From Nocardioides sp. JS614 (GTDB lineage Bacteria > Actinomycetota > Actinomycetes > Propionibacteriales > Nocardioidaceae), in the NCBI RefSeq assembly GCF_000015265.1, contig NC_008699.1, positions 3,348,001 through 3,412,000 on the forward strand: a stretch of 64,000 nt of DNA, in the 5' to 3' direction. The notes under the pieces are model-generated. The model did not search any database. It saw only the letters and a list, made by a program, of their open reading frames with translations, and was not told where the DNA came from. How positions within the stretch are numbered: position 1 is the first letter of the stretch; every line of letters begins with the position of its first letter. The position numbers and the translations under genes were made by a program. Of this stretch, positions 8,096 to 16,885 are shown piece after piece.

Positions 8096-9157
8096 TCAGC
8101 CGTCGTAGTCGAGGACCACCCGCTCGGAGGTGGGGTGGGACTGACAGGTGAGCACGTAGCCCCGGTCGATCTCGTCCGGCTCGAGCGCGTAGTTGGCGTC
8201 CATGGCGACGGTGCCCTCGACCAGCCGGGCGCGGCAGGTCCCGCAGACTCCCCCCTTGCAGGCGAACGGCAGGTCCGAGCGCACCCGCAGCGCAGCCTCG
8301 AGGACCGACACGCCGTCGGGCCGCAGGTCCAGGTCGGACGAGCGCCCGTCGAGGCGGACGGTCACCCGCGCCGCGCCCTCGGGTGACCCGTCGAGGACCG
8401 AGACCGGCGCCCGCTGCACGGGGTCGGCGTGGAAGAGCTCGCTGTGCACGGACGCGGGGTCCACCCCGAGGGTCGTGAGGGTCGCCCGCAGCTCGGTCAC
8501 GAGCTGCTGCGGGCCGCACAGGTACCACTGGTCGACCTCCTCGGCCGGCATCAGCGCGGCCAGGATCCGTCGTAGGCGATCGCCGTCGAGGCGCCCGGAG
8601 AGCAGCTCCACCTCCTGCTGCTCCCGGGAGAGCACGTGCACGACCTGCAGGCGGGTCGGGAACAGGTCCTTGAGGTCGTGGACCTCGTCGAGGAACATCA
8701 CCGACCGGTGCGTGCGGTTGGCGTAGAGCAGCAGCACCGAGGAGTGCGGCTCCTCCTCGAGGAGCGCCGCGACGATCGAGAGCACCGGGGTGATGCCGGA
8801 GCCGGCCGCGATCGCGACGTGGGTACGGCGAGCGCTGGGGTCGACCGCGGCCGTGAACCGGCCCGCCGGGGTCATCACCTCCAGGTCGTCCCCCACCCGC
8901 AGGCTCCCGAGGACGCCCTCGCTGAACGCGCCGCCGGGCAGCCGCTTCACGCCGATCCGCAGGACCCCCGAGGAGGGCGTGGTGCAGATGGAGTAGGACC
9001 GGCGCACGTCATCGCCCCCGCGGATGGAGACGTGCTGGCCCGGGGCGAAGGTGAACTCAGCGGCCAGCGGCGTCGGGACGTCGAAGGTGAGCGCGACCGC
9101 GTCGTCGGTGAGCTCGTCGATCGCCGCGACCCGCAGCGAGTGGAAGGTGGCCGGCAC
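8096..9157 (-). CDS. paaE: 1,2-phenylacetyl-CoA epoxidase reductase subunit PaaE
   Basis: Flavin/iron-sulfur reductase that passes electrons from NADPH to the diiron PaaA. Residues 1-240 are the FAD/NAD-binding module (RRSYSICTTP flavin motif, GSGITPVLSI nucleotide motif). The C-terminal 2Fe-2S ferredoxin carries CKGGVCGTCRARL and the last cysteine in LTCQSHP. Length 353 aa is typical. It is the last gene of paaABCDE, 14 bp after paaD. Confidence 0.94.
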   Translation of the reverse strand: MPATFHSLRVAAIDELTDDAVALTFDVPTPLAAEFTFAPGQHVSIRGGDDVRRSYSICTTPSSGVLRIGVKRLPGGAFSEGVLGSLRVGDDLEVMTPAGRFTAAVDPSARRTHVAIAAGSGITPVLSIVAALLEEEPHSSVLLLYANRTHRSVMFLDEVHDLKDLFPTRLQVVHVLSREQQEVELLSGRLDGDRLRRILAALMPAEEVDQWYLCGPQQLVTELRATLTTLGVDPASVHSELFHADPVQRAPVSVLDGSPEGAARVTVRLDGRSSDLDLRPDGVSVLEAALRVRSDLPFACKGGVCGTCRARLVEGTVAMDANYALEPDEIDRGYVLTCQSHPTSERVVLDYDG

Positions 9158-9171
9158 TCAGATCCGCCCCA

Positions 9172-9657
9172 TCAGAGGGCCTTGAAGTGGTCGAACGGCT
9201 CCCGGCAGCTGCGACACACCCACAGCGACTTGCAGGCGGTCGACCCGAAGCGGCTCGACTCCCGGGTGTCCACCGACCCGCACTGTGGGCAGCGCACGCT
9301 CAGGGGCAGGCTCAGGGGCTGGCCCGGGAGGCCGGACGCCGGCCGGTCACCGGGCGGCGCGATGCCGTAGGCCGCCAGCTTCTCCTTGGCCTCCGCGGTC
9401 ATCCAGTCGGTCGTCCACGCCGGCGCGAGCACGAACTCGACGTCCACGTGCAGGTAGCCGGCGGCGGTCAGGCTCTCGATCAGGTCGGCGCGGATGGTCT
9501 CCATCGCCGGGCACCCGGAGTACGTCGGAGTGATCTGGACGTGCACGCGGCCCTGGTCGTCCTCGGTCACGTCGCGCAGGATCCCGAGGTCGGCGATGGT
9601 CACCACCGGCAGCTCGGGATCCGGGACGTCGGCGGCGATCTTCCACGCGGGCCTCAC
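9172..9657 (-). CDS. paaD: Phenylacetyl-CoA epoxidase assembly subunit PaaD
   Basis: 161-aa SufT/MIP18-type protein needed for maturation of the epoxidase. An N-terminal DUF59 domain (VPDPELPVVTIADLGILRDV, PTYSGCPAMETI) is followed by a C-terminal zinc-ribbon-like region with CPQCGS and CRSC. The GTG start at 9657 overlaps the paaC stop in a GTGA arrangement, which fixes the start and implies translational coupling. Confidence 0.93.
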   Translation of the reverse strand: MRPAWKIAADVPDPELPVVTIADLGILRDVTEDDQGRVHVQITPTYSGCPAMETIRADLIESLTAAGYLHVDVEFVLAPAWTTDWMTAEAKEKLAAYGIAPPGDRPASGLPGQPLSLPLSVRCPQCGSVDTRESSRFGSTACKSLWVCRSCREPFDHFKAL

Positions 9658-10397
9658 CAGGTCGCCCCTGGGTGCGAGCGGTGCAGGTGCTGCATCTCGG
9701 CGAGCAGGTAGCCGAGCTCCTCGGTGTGCAGGCCATGCCGGCCGCCGCCGCGCGCCGGGGTGACGTCGGGCACCGTGAGGGTCGCCTGCCGGACCACGGA
9801 CTCGATCGTGTGCAGGACGCCCGCACGCAGGCCGACGGGGTCGACGGCCACGCCGGATGCGACCAGCGCGGGGTCGACCGGGGTGAACAGCTCCTCGACG
9901 TAGGGCCACTCGGCGTCGAGCGCGGCCTGCATCCGCCGGTGCGAATCCTCGGTCCCGTCGCCGAGCCGCAGCACCCAGTGGCCGGCGTGGTCGAGGTGGT
10001 AGGCCACCTCCTTGACGGCCTTGCCGGCCACGGCGGCCAGCACCGGGTCGGTGCTGTGCACGAGGGCGGCGTACAGCTCGGCCTGCCAGGCGGAGAGCAC
10101 CAGCAGCCGCGCCATCGCGACCCCGAAGTCGCTCTGCTGGCGCTCGACCAGCCACACGTTGCGGAACTCGCGCTCGTCGCGCAGGTAGGCGAGGTCGTCC
10201 TCGGTGCGGCCGGCGCCCTCGATGGTGGCGGCGTGCGCGAGCAGGCCCCGGGCCTGGCCGAGCTGGTCGAGGCCGATGTTGGCCAGCGCGACGTCCTCCT
10301 CGAGCTGCGGCGCCCGGCTGATCCACCAGCCGGTGCGCTGCGCGGCGACCAGCGCGTCGTCCGCGAGCCCGACCACGTAGTCGAGGTGCGCACTCAC
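9654..10397 (-). CDS. paaC: Phenylacetyl-CoA epoxidase structural subunit PaaC
   Basis: 247-aa ferritin-like subunit that pairs with PaaA and is needed for CoA-ester binding. Recognised from WISRAPQLEEDVALANIGLDQLGQAR near the N-terminus and VAYHLDHAGHWVLRLGDGTEDSH in the middle. It overlaps paaB upstream and paaD downstream by 4 nt each, as expected for a tightly coupled complex operon. Confidence 0.94.
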   Translation of the reverse strand: MSAHLDYVVGLADDALVAAQRTGWWISRAPQLEEDVALANIGLDQLGQARGLLAHAATIEGAGRTEDDLAYLRDEREFRNVWLVERQQSDFGVAMARLLVLSAWQAELYAALVHSTDPVLAAVAGKAVKEVAYHLDHAGHWVLRLGDGTEDSHRRMQAALDAEWPYVEELFTPVDPALVASGVAVDPVGLRAGVLHTIESVVRQATLTVPDVTPARGGGRHGLHTEELGYLLAEMQHLHRSHPGATW

Positions 10398-10675
10398 AGA
10401 TGCTCGACCCCCTCGGGGATCTCGTAGAACGTCGGGTGCCGGTAGACCTTGTCGTCGGCCGGGTCGAAGAACGCGTCACGCTGCCCGGGCTCGGAGGCCA
10501 CGATCTCGGCCGACGGCACCACCCACAGCGACACCCCCTCCTGGCGGCGCGTGTAGACGTCGCGCGCGTTGCGCAGTGCCAACTCCGCGTCGGGGGCATG
10601 GAGGGAGCCGACGTGGACGTGCGAGAGCCCTCGACGCGAGCGCACGAAGACCTCCCACAGCGGCCAGTCCCTCAT
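10394..10675 (-). CDS. paaB: Phenylacetyl-CoA epoxidase subunit PaaB
   Basis: 93-aa small subunit that bridges PaaAC heterodimers. The start MRDWPLWEVFVRSRRGLSH and the HVGSLHAPDAELALRNARDVYTRR block are diagnostic. The ATG at 10675 overlaps the paaA stop (ATGA) and the stop overlaps the paaC start. Confidence 0.94.
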   Translation of the reverse strand: MRDWPLWEVFVRSRRGLSHVHVGSLHAPDAELALRNARDVYTRRQEGVSLWVVPSAEIVASEPGQRDAFFDPADDKVYRHPTFYEIPEGVEHL

Positions 10676-11592
10676 GCGGCCCCCTCGCGCGCGGCCTGCT
10701 TGGCGGCGTACGCCGAGGCCGCCTCGCGGACCCAGGCGCCGTCCTCGTGCGCCTTGACCCGGTGGGCCATCCGTTGCGCGTTGCAGGGCCCGCGCCCCGA
10801 GATCACCTCGGTCAGCTCGGTGAAGTCGATCGCGCCGGAGTCGTAGTGGCCGCGCTCCTCGTTCCAGCGCAGCTCGGGGTCGGGCAGGGTCAGCCCGAGC
10901 GCCTCGGACTGCGGGACGGTCATGTCGATGAACCGCTGGCGCAGCTCGTCGTTGGAGAACCGCTTGATCCCCCAGGCCATCGACTGCGCGGAGTGGGGCG
11001 AGTCGGCGTCCGGCGGCCCGAACATCATCAGCGCCGGCCACCAGTACCGGTCGACCGCGTCCTGGGCCATCGCCTTCTGGGCGGGGGTCCCGTGGGAGAG
11101 CGTGTGGAGGATCTCGAAGCCCTGCCGCTGGTGGAAGGACTCCTCCTTGCAGACCCGGACCATGGCCCGGGCGTAGGGGCCGTAGGAGCAGCGGCACAGC
11201 GGGACCTGGTTGACGATCGCGGCACCGTCGACCAGCCAGCCGATCGCACCGACGTCGGCCCAGGTGAGGGTCGGGTAGTTGAAGATCGAGGAGTACTTCT
11301 GCCGGCCGGTGTGCAGCTCGTCGAGCAGATCCTCGCGGTCCACGCCGAGCGTCTCGGCCGCGGCGTACAGGTAGAGCCCGTGCCCGGCCTCGTCCTGCAC
11401 CTTGGCCATCAGGATCGCCTTGCGGCGCAGGCTGGGCGCCCGGCTGATCCAGTTGCCCTCCGGCTGCATGCCGATGATCTCGGAGTGCGCGTGCTGGGCG
11501 ATCTGGCGCACCAGCGTGCGGCGGTAGGCGTCGGGCATCTCGTCACGCGGCTCGACCCGGCCGTCGTCGGCCAGCAGCTCCTCGAAGGACAC
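10672..11592 (-). CDS. paaA: Phenylacetyl-CoA epoxidase catalytic subunit PaaA
   Basis: Diiron monooxygenase subunit that converts phenylacetyl-CoA to the 1,2-epoxide. Diiron ligands appear in KVQDEAGHGLYLY and CKEESFHQRQGFEI; substrate-side residues lie in NWISRAPSLRRKA. At 306 aa it is close to the usual length. It is the first gene of paaABCDE. Only the epoxidase is encoded here: the ligase (paaK) and the later beta-oxidation-like steps are not in this window. A GNAT gene is divergent, 86 bp away. Confidence 0.95.
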   Translation of the reverse strand: MSFEELLADDGRVEPRDEMPDAYRRTLVRQIAQHAHSEIIGMQPEGNWISRAPSLRRKAILMAKVQDEAGHGLYLYAAAETLGVDREDLLDELHTGRQKYSSIFNYPTLTWADVGAIGWLVDGAAIVNQVPLCRCSYGPYARAMVRVCKEESFHQRQGFEILHTLSHGTPAQKAMAQDAVDRYWWPALMMFGPPDADSPHSAQSMAWGIKRFSNDELRQRFIDMTVPQSEALGLTLPDPELRWNEERGHYDSGAIDFTELTEVISGRGPCNAQRMAHRVKAHEDGAWVREAASAYAAKQAAREGAA

Positions 11593-11678
11593 ACCGGCAA
11601 CCTACCATCGAGTGTTACAGATCACAGCCCACCGAACGCGCCGCCGTAACACCACAGAGGGGCTGTCAGGATGGCGGC

Positions 11679-12236
11679 ATGAGCACCCCGGGCCCCACCG
11701 CCGACGTCTCGGTGCGCGTCGCCTGGGCCGACGACGCCCCGGCGATCGCCGAGCTCCAGCTGCGCACCTGGCGGGAGGTGTACGCCGACGTCCTCCCGGC
11801 CGACGCGCTCCCGGGGCCGGAGCAGGTCGAGCCGGCGGCAGCGGCCTGGCGGGCCTCGTTGAGCGCCCCCAAGGACGCCCGCAACCGGGTGCTCGTGGCG
11901 CTGGAGCGCAACCGGGTCGTCGGCCTGGCGGTCACGACCCCGGCCAGCGACCCCGACTGCGACCCGATCGCCGACGCCGAGCTGCGCGAGCTGGCCGTCG
12001 ACCCTGCCGAGCGGGGGCGCGGCCACGGCTCCCGGCTGCTGCAGGCCGCGGTCGACACCATGCAGGCCGACCGGTTCACCCGGGCCGTGCTCTGGGCGGT
12101 CAGCACCGACGACGCCCTGCGCACCTTCCTCACCGAGGCGGGCTGGGCACCCGACACCGCCCACCGCGAGCTCGACCTCGACGGCGAGGGCACCACGCTG
12201 GTCAAGCAGGTTCGGCTGCACACGGCGATCTCTTAG
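11679..12236 (+). CDS. GNAT-family N-acetyltransferase
   Basis: 185-aa single GNAT domain. The N-terminal RVAWADDAPAIAELQLRTWREVYADVLP and the CoA-binding LAVDPAERGRGHGSRLLQAAVD (about residues 105-127) define it. Substrate unknown. The bases before the ATG (GTCAGGATGGCGGC) closely match those before the glycerate kinase ATG at 1525, which suggests a common promoter or ribosome-binding form. Confidence 0.85.
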   Translation: MSTPGPTADVSVRVAWADDAPAIAELQLRTWREVYADVLPADALPGPEQVEPAAAAWRASLSAPKDARNRVLVALERNRVVGLAVTTPASDPDCDPIADAELRELAVDPAERGRGHGSRLLQAAVDTMQADRFTRAVLWAVSTDDALRTFLTEAGWAPDTAHRELDLDGEGTTLVKQVRLHTAIS

Positions 12237-12303
12237 ATCGTTCCCCTTGAAATCCCCGGCAACGGGTGCACGATGGAGTTCCACTCCAGATCGGGGGCCA
12301 CTC

Positions 12304-12522
12304 GTGTTCGGTCCACTCCCGCCGTTGCACCGCATGCTCGTCATCGCCACCGTCCTCGCGGTAGGCGTCGTCTCCGGGATCTGGATCGCACAGTTCGCCA
12401 GTGCACCCGCCGCTGCCGCGGCCGGCGCCGCGTGGGGCGCGCTGGCCGGACTGCTGCTGGGCTACGTGCTCCTGCACGACTTCCACCACCGTCCACGCGC
12501 GGTGCGGGTGCGCCGGCACTGA
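12304..12522 (+). CDS. Small two-helix membrane protein
   Basis: 72-aa protein with two hydrophobic segments (about residues 10-28 and 33-55) and a His/Arg-rich cytosolic tail (DFHHRPRAVRVRRH). No family is recognised. The GTG at 12304 is preferred to the longer reading from 12247, whose extra residues are polar and unlike a membrane N-terminus. It lies between a GNAT gene and azlC on the same strand with no clear terminator between. Confidence 0.55.
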   Translation: MFGPLPPLHRMLVIATVLAVGVVSGIWIAQFASAPAAAAAGAAWGALAGLLLGYVLLHDFHHRPRAVRVRRH

Positions 12523-12534
12523 CCCGGCGCCGAC

Positions 12535-12540
12535 TACCGT
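12535..12540 (+). promoter_or_regulatory. -10 element TACCGT, leaderless azlC
   Basis: TACCGT followed by 6 nt and the GTG start at 12547. Confidence 0.45.
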
Positions 12541-12546
12541 CGGGGC

Positions 12547-13257
12547 GTGAGCGCCGCGCCTTCCGACCCTGCGCCCCCTGACGCCCTCGACCCCTCGACG
12601 CGGTCGTCGATCATCCGCGACAGCCTCGGCGTCGGTATCGCGACCGGTGCGTACGGCGTGGGGTTCGGCGCGATCTCGGTGGCCGCCGGGCTCTCGGTGG
12701 CCCAGACGTGCGCGCTGTCCTTGCTGGTCTTCACCGGCGCCAGCCAGTTCGCCCTGGTCGGCGTGGTCGCCGCCGGCGGCGCGCCACTGTCCGGCGCCCT
12801 GACCGCCCTGCTGCTCGGCACCCGCAACACCCTCTACGGTCTGCGGATGGCGCCCCTGCTCGCCTGGCGCGGCTGGCGTCGGGTGCTCGGCGCCCATGTC
12901 CTCATCGACGAGTCGACGGCGATGGCGGTGACCCGGGAGTCGAGGCCGGCGGCCCGCCTGGCGTTCACGTGGACCGGCGGCTCGATCTTCGTGCTCTGGA
13001 ACGTCGCCACCGCCGCCGGGGCGGTGGCCGGCAACGCGCTCGGCGACCCGCGCACCTACGGCCTCGATGCGGCCGTCGGCGCCGCGTTCCTCGCCCTGCT
13101 CTGGCCGCGGCTGCACTCGCGCCGCAACCAGCTGGTCGGCGCGGCCGCCGCGGCGGTCGCCCTCGGCGTCGTACCACTGGTTCCGGCCGGGGTACCGGTG
13201 CTCGCCGCGGCGGCGGTGGCCCTGGTAGCGGGCGCGCTCGCGCGGGACCAGCGATGA
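12547..13257 (+). CDS. azlC: AzlC-family branched-chain amino acid exporter, large subunit
   Basis: 236-aa polytopic membrane protein. The motif GVGFGAISVAAGLSVAQTCALSLLVFTGASQFALVG (about residues 38-75) and the LLGTRNTLYGLRMAP block are typical of AzlC/YgaZ. With AzlD it forms a proton-coupled exporter of branched-chain amino acids or related compounds; the exact substrate is not readable. The stop overlaps the azlD start. Confidence 0.9.
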   Translation: MSAAPSDPAPPDALDPSTRSSIIRDSLGVGIATGAYGVGFGAISVAAGLSVAQTCALSLLVFTGASQFALVGVVAAGGAPLSGALTALLLGTRNTLYGLRMAPLLAWRGWRRVLGAHVLIDESTAMAVTRESRPAARLAFTWTGGSIFVLWNVATAAGAVAGNALGDPRTYGLDAAVGAAFLALLWPRLHSRRNQLVGAAAAAVALGVVPLVPAGVPVLAAAAVALVAGALARDQR

Positions 13258-13556
13258 TGTGGGTGGCCGTGCTGGTCGCGGCGGCGGGCTGCTACCTGCT
13301 CAAGCTGGCCGGCCTCTCGGTGCCGCCCCGGGTCCTCGAGCGCCCGTTGGTCGAGCGGATCGCCGACCTCATCCCGGTGGCGCTGCTCTCGGCCCTGGTC
13401 GCCGTGCAGGTGATGGCCCGAGGGCACGAGCTCGTGATCGATGCTCGTGCCCTCGGGGTCATGGTGGCGGTGGTGCTGCTGCTGGTGCGGGCGCCGTTCC
13501 TGGTGGTGGTGTTCGGCGCCGCCCTGGCAGCAGCCCTGGTCCGCCTGGTGTTCTAG
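13254..13556 (+). CDS. azlD: AzlD-family small exporter subunit
   Basis: 100-aa protein with three to four hydrophobic helices and the family pattern CYLLKLAGLSVPP...VERIADLIPVALLSALVA. It starts with tandem ATG codons at 13254 and 13257; 13254 overlaps the azlC stop and is taken here. Confidence 0.88.
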   Translation: MMWVAVLVAAAGCYLLKLAGLSVPPRVLERPLVERIADLIPVALLSALVAVQVMARGHELVIDARALGVMVAVVLLLVRAPFLVVVFGAALAAALVRLVF

Positions 13557-13580
13557 CCGGTTCTGCGGCTGGTTCTCCGG

Positions 13581-15587
13581 CTAGACCGGCTGGACCTCAC
13601 CGAGAACCGCACGGACGTCGGCGGCCGAGCCCGCTTCCTCGAGCCGGCGCACCTGCTCGGGGTCGACGAACACCTCGGCGATCCGGCCGAGCAGCTTGAG
13701 GTGCTCGTTGCCCATCGCCGCGATGCCCACCACGTAGCGCACCGGCTTGCCGTTCCAGTCGATCGGCTCGGGGTAGCGGACGAAGGAGAGCGCCGTGCGG
13801 CTGACCTCGGTCTTCGCCTCGTTGGTGCCGTGCGGGATCGCCAGCAGGTTGCCCATCGCCGTGGAGACCGAGCCCTCGCGGGTGTGCATCGCCTCGACGT
13901 AGGCCCGGGTGGCGGCACCGCTCGCGAGCAGCAGCTCACCGGCGCGGGTGATGGCCGCGTCGCGCGACTCCCCCGCGGGCGCGTCCAGGACGATCGCGTC
14001 GTCGGCCAGGAGCCCACCGGCTAGAGCAGGCTCCTCTGCGTCGGCGGAGCCGACCGACGCCGGCGCCGCGCCGCCGTTGCGCTCCCGGACCAGCTCGACG
14101 ATCTCGTCGTACCGCGGGCTGCCCATGAAGTTCTCGACCGACACCTGGATCGCCGAGCCGGTCTTCAGCCGGGCGCGGTCGGTCAGGTCCTGGTGGGTGA
14201 CGACCAGGTCGTAGCTGTCGGTGAGGTTCGCGATGGCCTTGTTGACCACGGTCACGTCGGTGAAGCCGGCGCCGTGGATCTTCTTGCGGAGCACCGAGGC
14301 GCCCATCGCCGAGGAGCCCATGCCGGCGTCGCAGGCGAACACGATGCTGGTGATCGCGCCGGAGTGCGCGGTCGAGGAGCCGACGAGCGAGGACGCGATG
14401 GACTTCTTGCCCTTCATCGCCTCCATGTTCGCGGTGGCACTGACCAGCTCGTCCTCGGCCTCGATCGTCTTGTCGGTCTTGAGCAGGATGGCCGCGACGA
14501 AGAACGACGCCGCCGCGCCGCCGAGGATCGACAGCGTGACACCGGTGAGGTTCCGCAGGTCGGTCGGCGCGGAGATGTAGACCGCGAACACCGAGCCCGG
14601 CGCTGCGGGAGAACGCAGACCGCTGGAGAAGATGACGTTGATCAGGATCTGGGTGAAGCCACCGGCGATCATCGCGAGGATCAGCTTGGGCTTCATCAGC
14701 ACGAACGGGAAGTAGACCTCGTGGATACCGCCGAAGAAGTGGATGATCGCGGCGCCGGGCGCGGAGGCCTTGGCCAGCCCCTTGCCGAAGATGCTGTACG
14801 CGAGCAGCAGGCCGATACCGGCGGCCGGGTTGGCCTCGAGCAGGAACAGGATCGACTTGCCGCTGTCGGCGGACTCCGCGAGACCGAGCGGGGTCAGCAC
14901 GCCGTGGTTGAGCGCGTTGTTGAGGAACAGCACCTTGGCGGGCTCGATCACGAACGAGGCGAACGGCAGCAGGTCGTGCTCGACCAGGAACTCGACGCCG
15001 TCGCCGAGCCGGTCCGAGATCCAGGTCAGGACGTCGCTGAGCGCGAAGAAGCCGAAGGTGGCGAGGATGCCACCCCAGATGCCGGCCGAGAAGTTGTCGA
15101 CCAGCATCTCGAAGCCCGGCTTGATCTTGCCGTCCCACGTGCTGTCGATCTTCTTCATCGACCAGCCGGCCAGCGGGCCCATGATCATCGCGCCCATGAA
15201 CATCGGGACGCTGGTGCCGGCGATGACGCCGAAGGTGGCGATCGCGCCGACCACGCCGCCGCGGACCAGGTCGTTGTAGACCATCTTGCCGCCGGTGTAG
15301 CCGATCAGCACCGGCAGCAGGTAGGTGATCATCGGGCCGACGATCCCGCCACCGGCGTAGTCTCCCCAGCCGCCGATATGAGCGACCCAGCTTCCCGGGC
15401 CGAGCCATCCGTGGTCGCCGCCGCCGAGGTTCAACCACCCGACCTCGATGAACATCGCGGTGATGAGGCCCCACGCGATGAACGCGCCGATGTTGGGCAT
15501 CACCATGTTGGACAGGAACGTCCCGAAGCGTTGGACGTGGACGCGAGTCGAGGTTCGCTCGGCAGGTGTCTGCGTGGCTGTGGCCAT
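13581..15587 (-). CDS. mtlA: Mannitol-type PTS permease, fused EIICBA
   Basis: 668-aa sugar-alcohol permease that imports and phosphorylates its substrate. The IIC membrane domain spans residues about 1-345. IIB has its phosphocysteine in FACDAGMGSSAMGA (about residue 420). IIA has its phosphohistidine in AIPHGTNEAKTEV near residue 590. The ATG at 15587 has a good AGGAGGAAG ribosome site. Phosphate would come from EI and HPr at 31-37 kb. No mtlD is nearby; a zinc alcohol dehydrogenase is divergent instead, so the true substrate may be mannitol or another polyol. Three CACAGAT motifs lie upstream. Confidence 0.9.
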   Translation of the reverse strand: MATATQTPAERTSTRVHVQRFGTFLSNMVMPNIGAFIAWGLITAMFIEVGWLNLGGGDHGWLGPGSWVAHIGGWGDYAGGGIVGPMITYLLPVLIGYTGGKMVYNDLVRGGVVGAIATFGVIAGTSVPMFMGAMIMGPLAGWSMKKIDSTWDGKIKPGFEMLVDNFSAGIWGGILATFGFFALSDVLTWISDRLGDGVEFLVEHDLLPFASFVIEPAKVLFLNNALNHGVLTPLGLAESADSGKSILFLLEANPAAGIGLLLAYSIFGKGLAKASAPGAAIIHFFGGIHEVYFPFVLMKPKLILAMIAGGFTQILINVIFSSGLRSPAAPGSVFAVYISAPTDLRNLTGVTLSILGGAAASFFVAAILLKTDKTIEAEDELVSATANMEAMKGKKSIASSLVGSSTAHSGAITSIVFACDAGMGSSAMGASVLRKKIHGAGFTDVTVVNKAIANLTDSYDLVVTHQDLTDRARLKTGSAIQVSVENFMGSPRYDEIVELVRERNGGAAPASVGSADAEEPALAGGLLADDAIVLDAPAGESRDAAITRAGELLLASGAATRAYVEAMHTREGSVSTAMGNLLAIPHGTNEAKTEVSRTALSFVRYPEPIDWNGKPVRYVVGIAAMGNEHLKLLGRIAEVFVDPEQVRRLEEAGSAADVRAVLGEVQPV

Positions 15588-15678
15588 GCTGCTCTTCCTC
15601 CTGAGGCTCCAGCCTGCGCAGGCTGGTCGGGCCTGGTCGTCGAGGGCCCGCACCGAAATGTGACGAGCGCCATGACGA

Positions 15679-15760
15679 ATCTGTGATTGCCTGTATATCC
15701 CCGCGAAAAACGCCTCGTCAAGGGTCTAGAGCCACATGTTCACAGATAAACACAGATAAA
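15679..15760. promoter_or_regulatory. Operator-like CACAGAT repeats between mtlA and alcohol dehydrogenase
   Basis: Two tandem copies of CACAGATAAA occupy 15741-15760, and an inverted copy (ATCTGTG) lies at 15679-15685. They sit in the 220-bp divergent gap. A further CACAGATA lies at 32974-32981 just before the deoR-fruK-fruA-ptsH operon. Spacing and position suit a repressor site; assigning it to the DeoR-family protein is inference. Confidence 0.5.
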
Positions 15761-15807
15761 CGGTGCTACGGTGGGTGCCCCACCGACTTCCCGACAGGAG
15801 ATGATCC

Positions 15808-16866
15808 ATGAAGGCCCTGCGCTTCTACGCACCGGAGGACGTGCGACTGGAGGAGGTGCCGGAGCCGACGTGCGGCCCCGACGAGGTCAAGCTGAGGGTG
15901 CGCAACTGCTCGACGTGCGGCACCGACGTCAAGATCCTCCACAACGGCCACCAGAACCTCACTCCCCCGCGGACCATCGGCCACGAGATCGCCGGCGAGG
16001 TCGTCGAGGTCGGCGCCGACGTGAACGTGACGTACGGCTCGAGCTGGGCTGCCGGCGACCGTGTCCAGGTGATCGCCGCGGTGCCGTGCGGTGAGTGCTA
16101 CGAGTGCCAGAAGGGCTGGATGGCCGTCTGCCAGAACCAGACTTCGATGGGCTACCAGTACGACGGCGGCTTCGCCGAGTACATGATCGTGCCCAGGCAG
16201 GTGCTCAAGGTCGACGGGCTCAACCGGATCCCCGACAACGTCGGGTACGACGAGGCCTCGGCGGCCGAGCCGTTCGCGTGCGCGATCAACGCCCAGGAGC
16301 TCCTCGGCATCGAGCCCGGCGACACCGTGGTCGTCTTCGGCGCCGGCCCGATCGGCTGCATGCACATCCGGATCGCCCGCGGTGTGCACCAGGCCGGCCC
16401 GGTCTACCTCGTCGACGTGAACGCCGACCGGCTGAAGATGTCGGCCGACGCCGTCCAGCCCGACGAGACGATCAACGCCGCCGAGGTCGATGTCGTCGCC
16501 CGAGTCATGGAGCTCACGGGCGGGCGCGGGGCGGACGTCGTGATCACCGCGACCGCCGCGAACATCACCCAGGAGCAGGCGATCTCGATGGCCGCCCGCA
16601 ACGGTCGGATCTCGTTCTTCGGCGGCCTGCCGAAGACCAACCCGACGATCACCTGCGACTCCAACCTGGTGCACTACCGCCAGCTGCACATCCACGGTGC
16701 CAACGGCTCGGCCCCCGAGCACAACAAGCGTGCACTGGAGTACATCTCCACCGGCCAGGTCCCTGTCAAGGACCTGATCACCCGCCACATCCCCCTCTCC
16801 GACGTCCTCGACGCGTTCACCATCGTCCAGAACGGCGAAGCCATCAAGGTCACCGTCGAGCCCTGA
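15808..16866 (+). CDS. Zinc-dependent medium-chain alcohol/polyol dehydrogenase
   Basis: 352-aa MDR-superfamily enzyme. Catalytic zinc ligands lie in CSTCGTD and GHEIAGE; the structural zinc cysteines are in CGECYECQKGWMAVC. The Rossmann glycines are VVFGAGPIGCM (about residue 175). It oxidises an alcohol or polyol (possibly a sugar-alcohol phosphate) with NAD(P)+. Divergence from the mannitol-type PTS gene and the shared operator region suggest it acts on the imported compound. A GGAG ribosome site precedes ATG 15808. It ends inside a strong hairpin. Confidence 0.88.
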   Translation: MKALRFYAPEDVRLEEVPEPTCGPDEVKLRVRNCSTCGTDVKILHNGHQNLTPPRTIGHEIAGEVVEVGADVNVTYGSSWAAGDRVQVIAAVPCGECYECQKGWMAVCQNQTSMGYQYDGGFAEYMIVPRQVLKVDGLNRIPDNVGYDEASAAEPFACAINAQELLGIEPGDTVVVFGAGPIGCMHIRIARGVHQAGPVYLVDVNADRLKMSADAVQPDETINAAEVDVVARVMELTGGRGADVVITATAANITQEQAISMAARNGRISFFGGLPKTNPTITCDSNLVHYRQLHIHGANGSAPEHNKRALEYISTGQVPVKDLITRHIPLSDVLDAFTIVQNGEAIKVTVEP

Positions 16867-16885
16867 CCGACGAAGTCGGTCAGGG
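16861..16885 (+). terminator. Hairpin overlapping the dehydrogenase stop codon
   Basis: CCCTGACCGAC-GAA-GTCGGTCAGGG is an 11-bp perfect stem with a 3-nt loop and includes the TGA stop at 16864-16866. There is no U-tract. The downstream half is also the first part of the 109-bp repeat. Confidence 0.55.
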
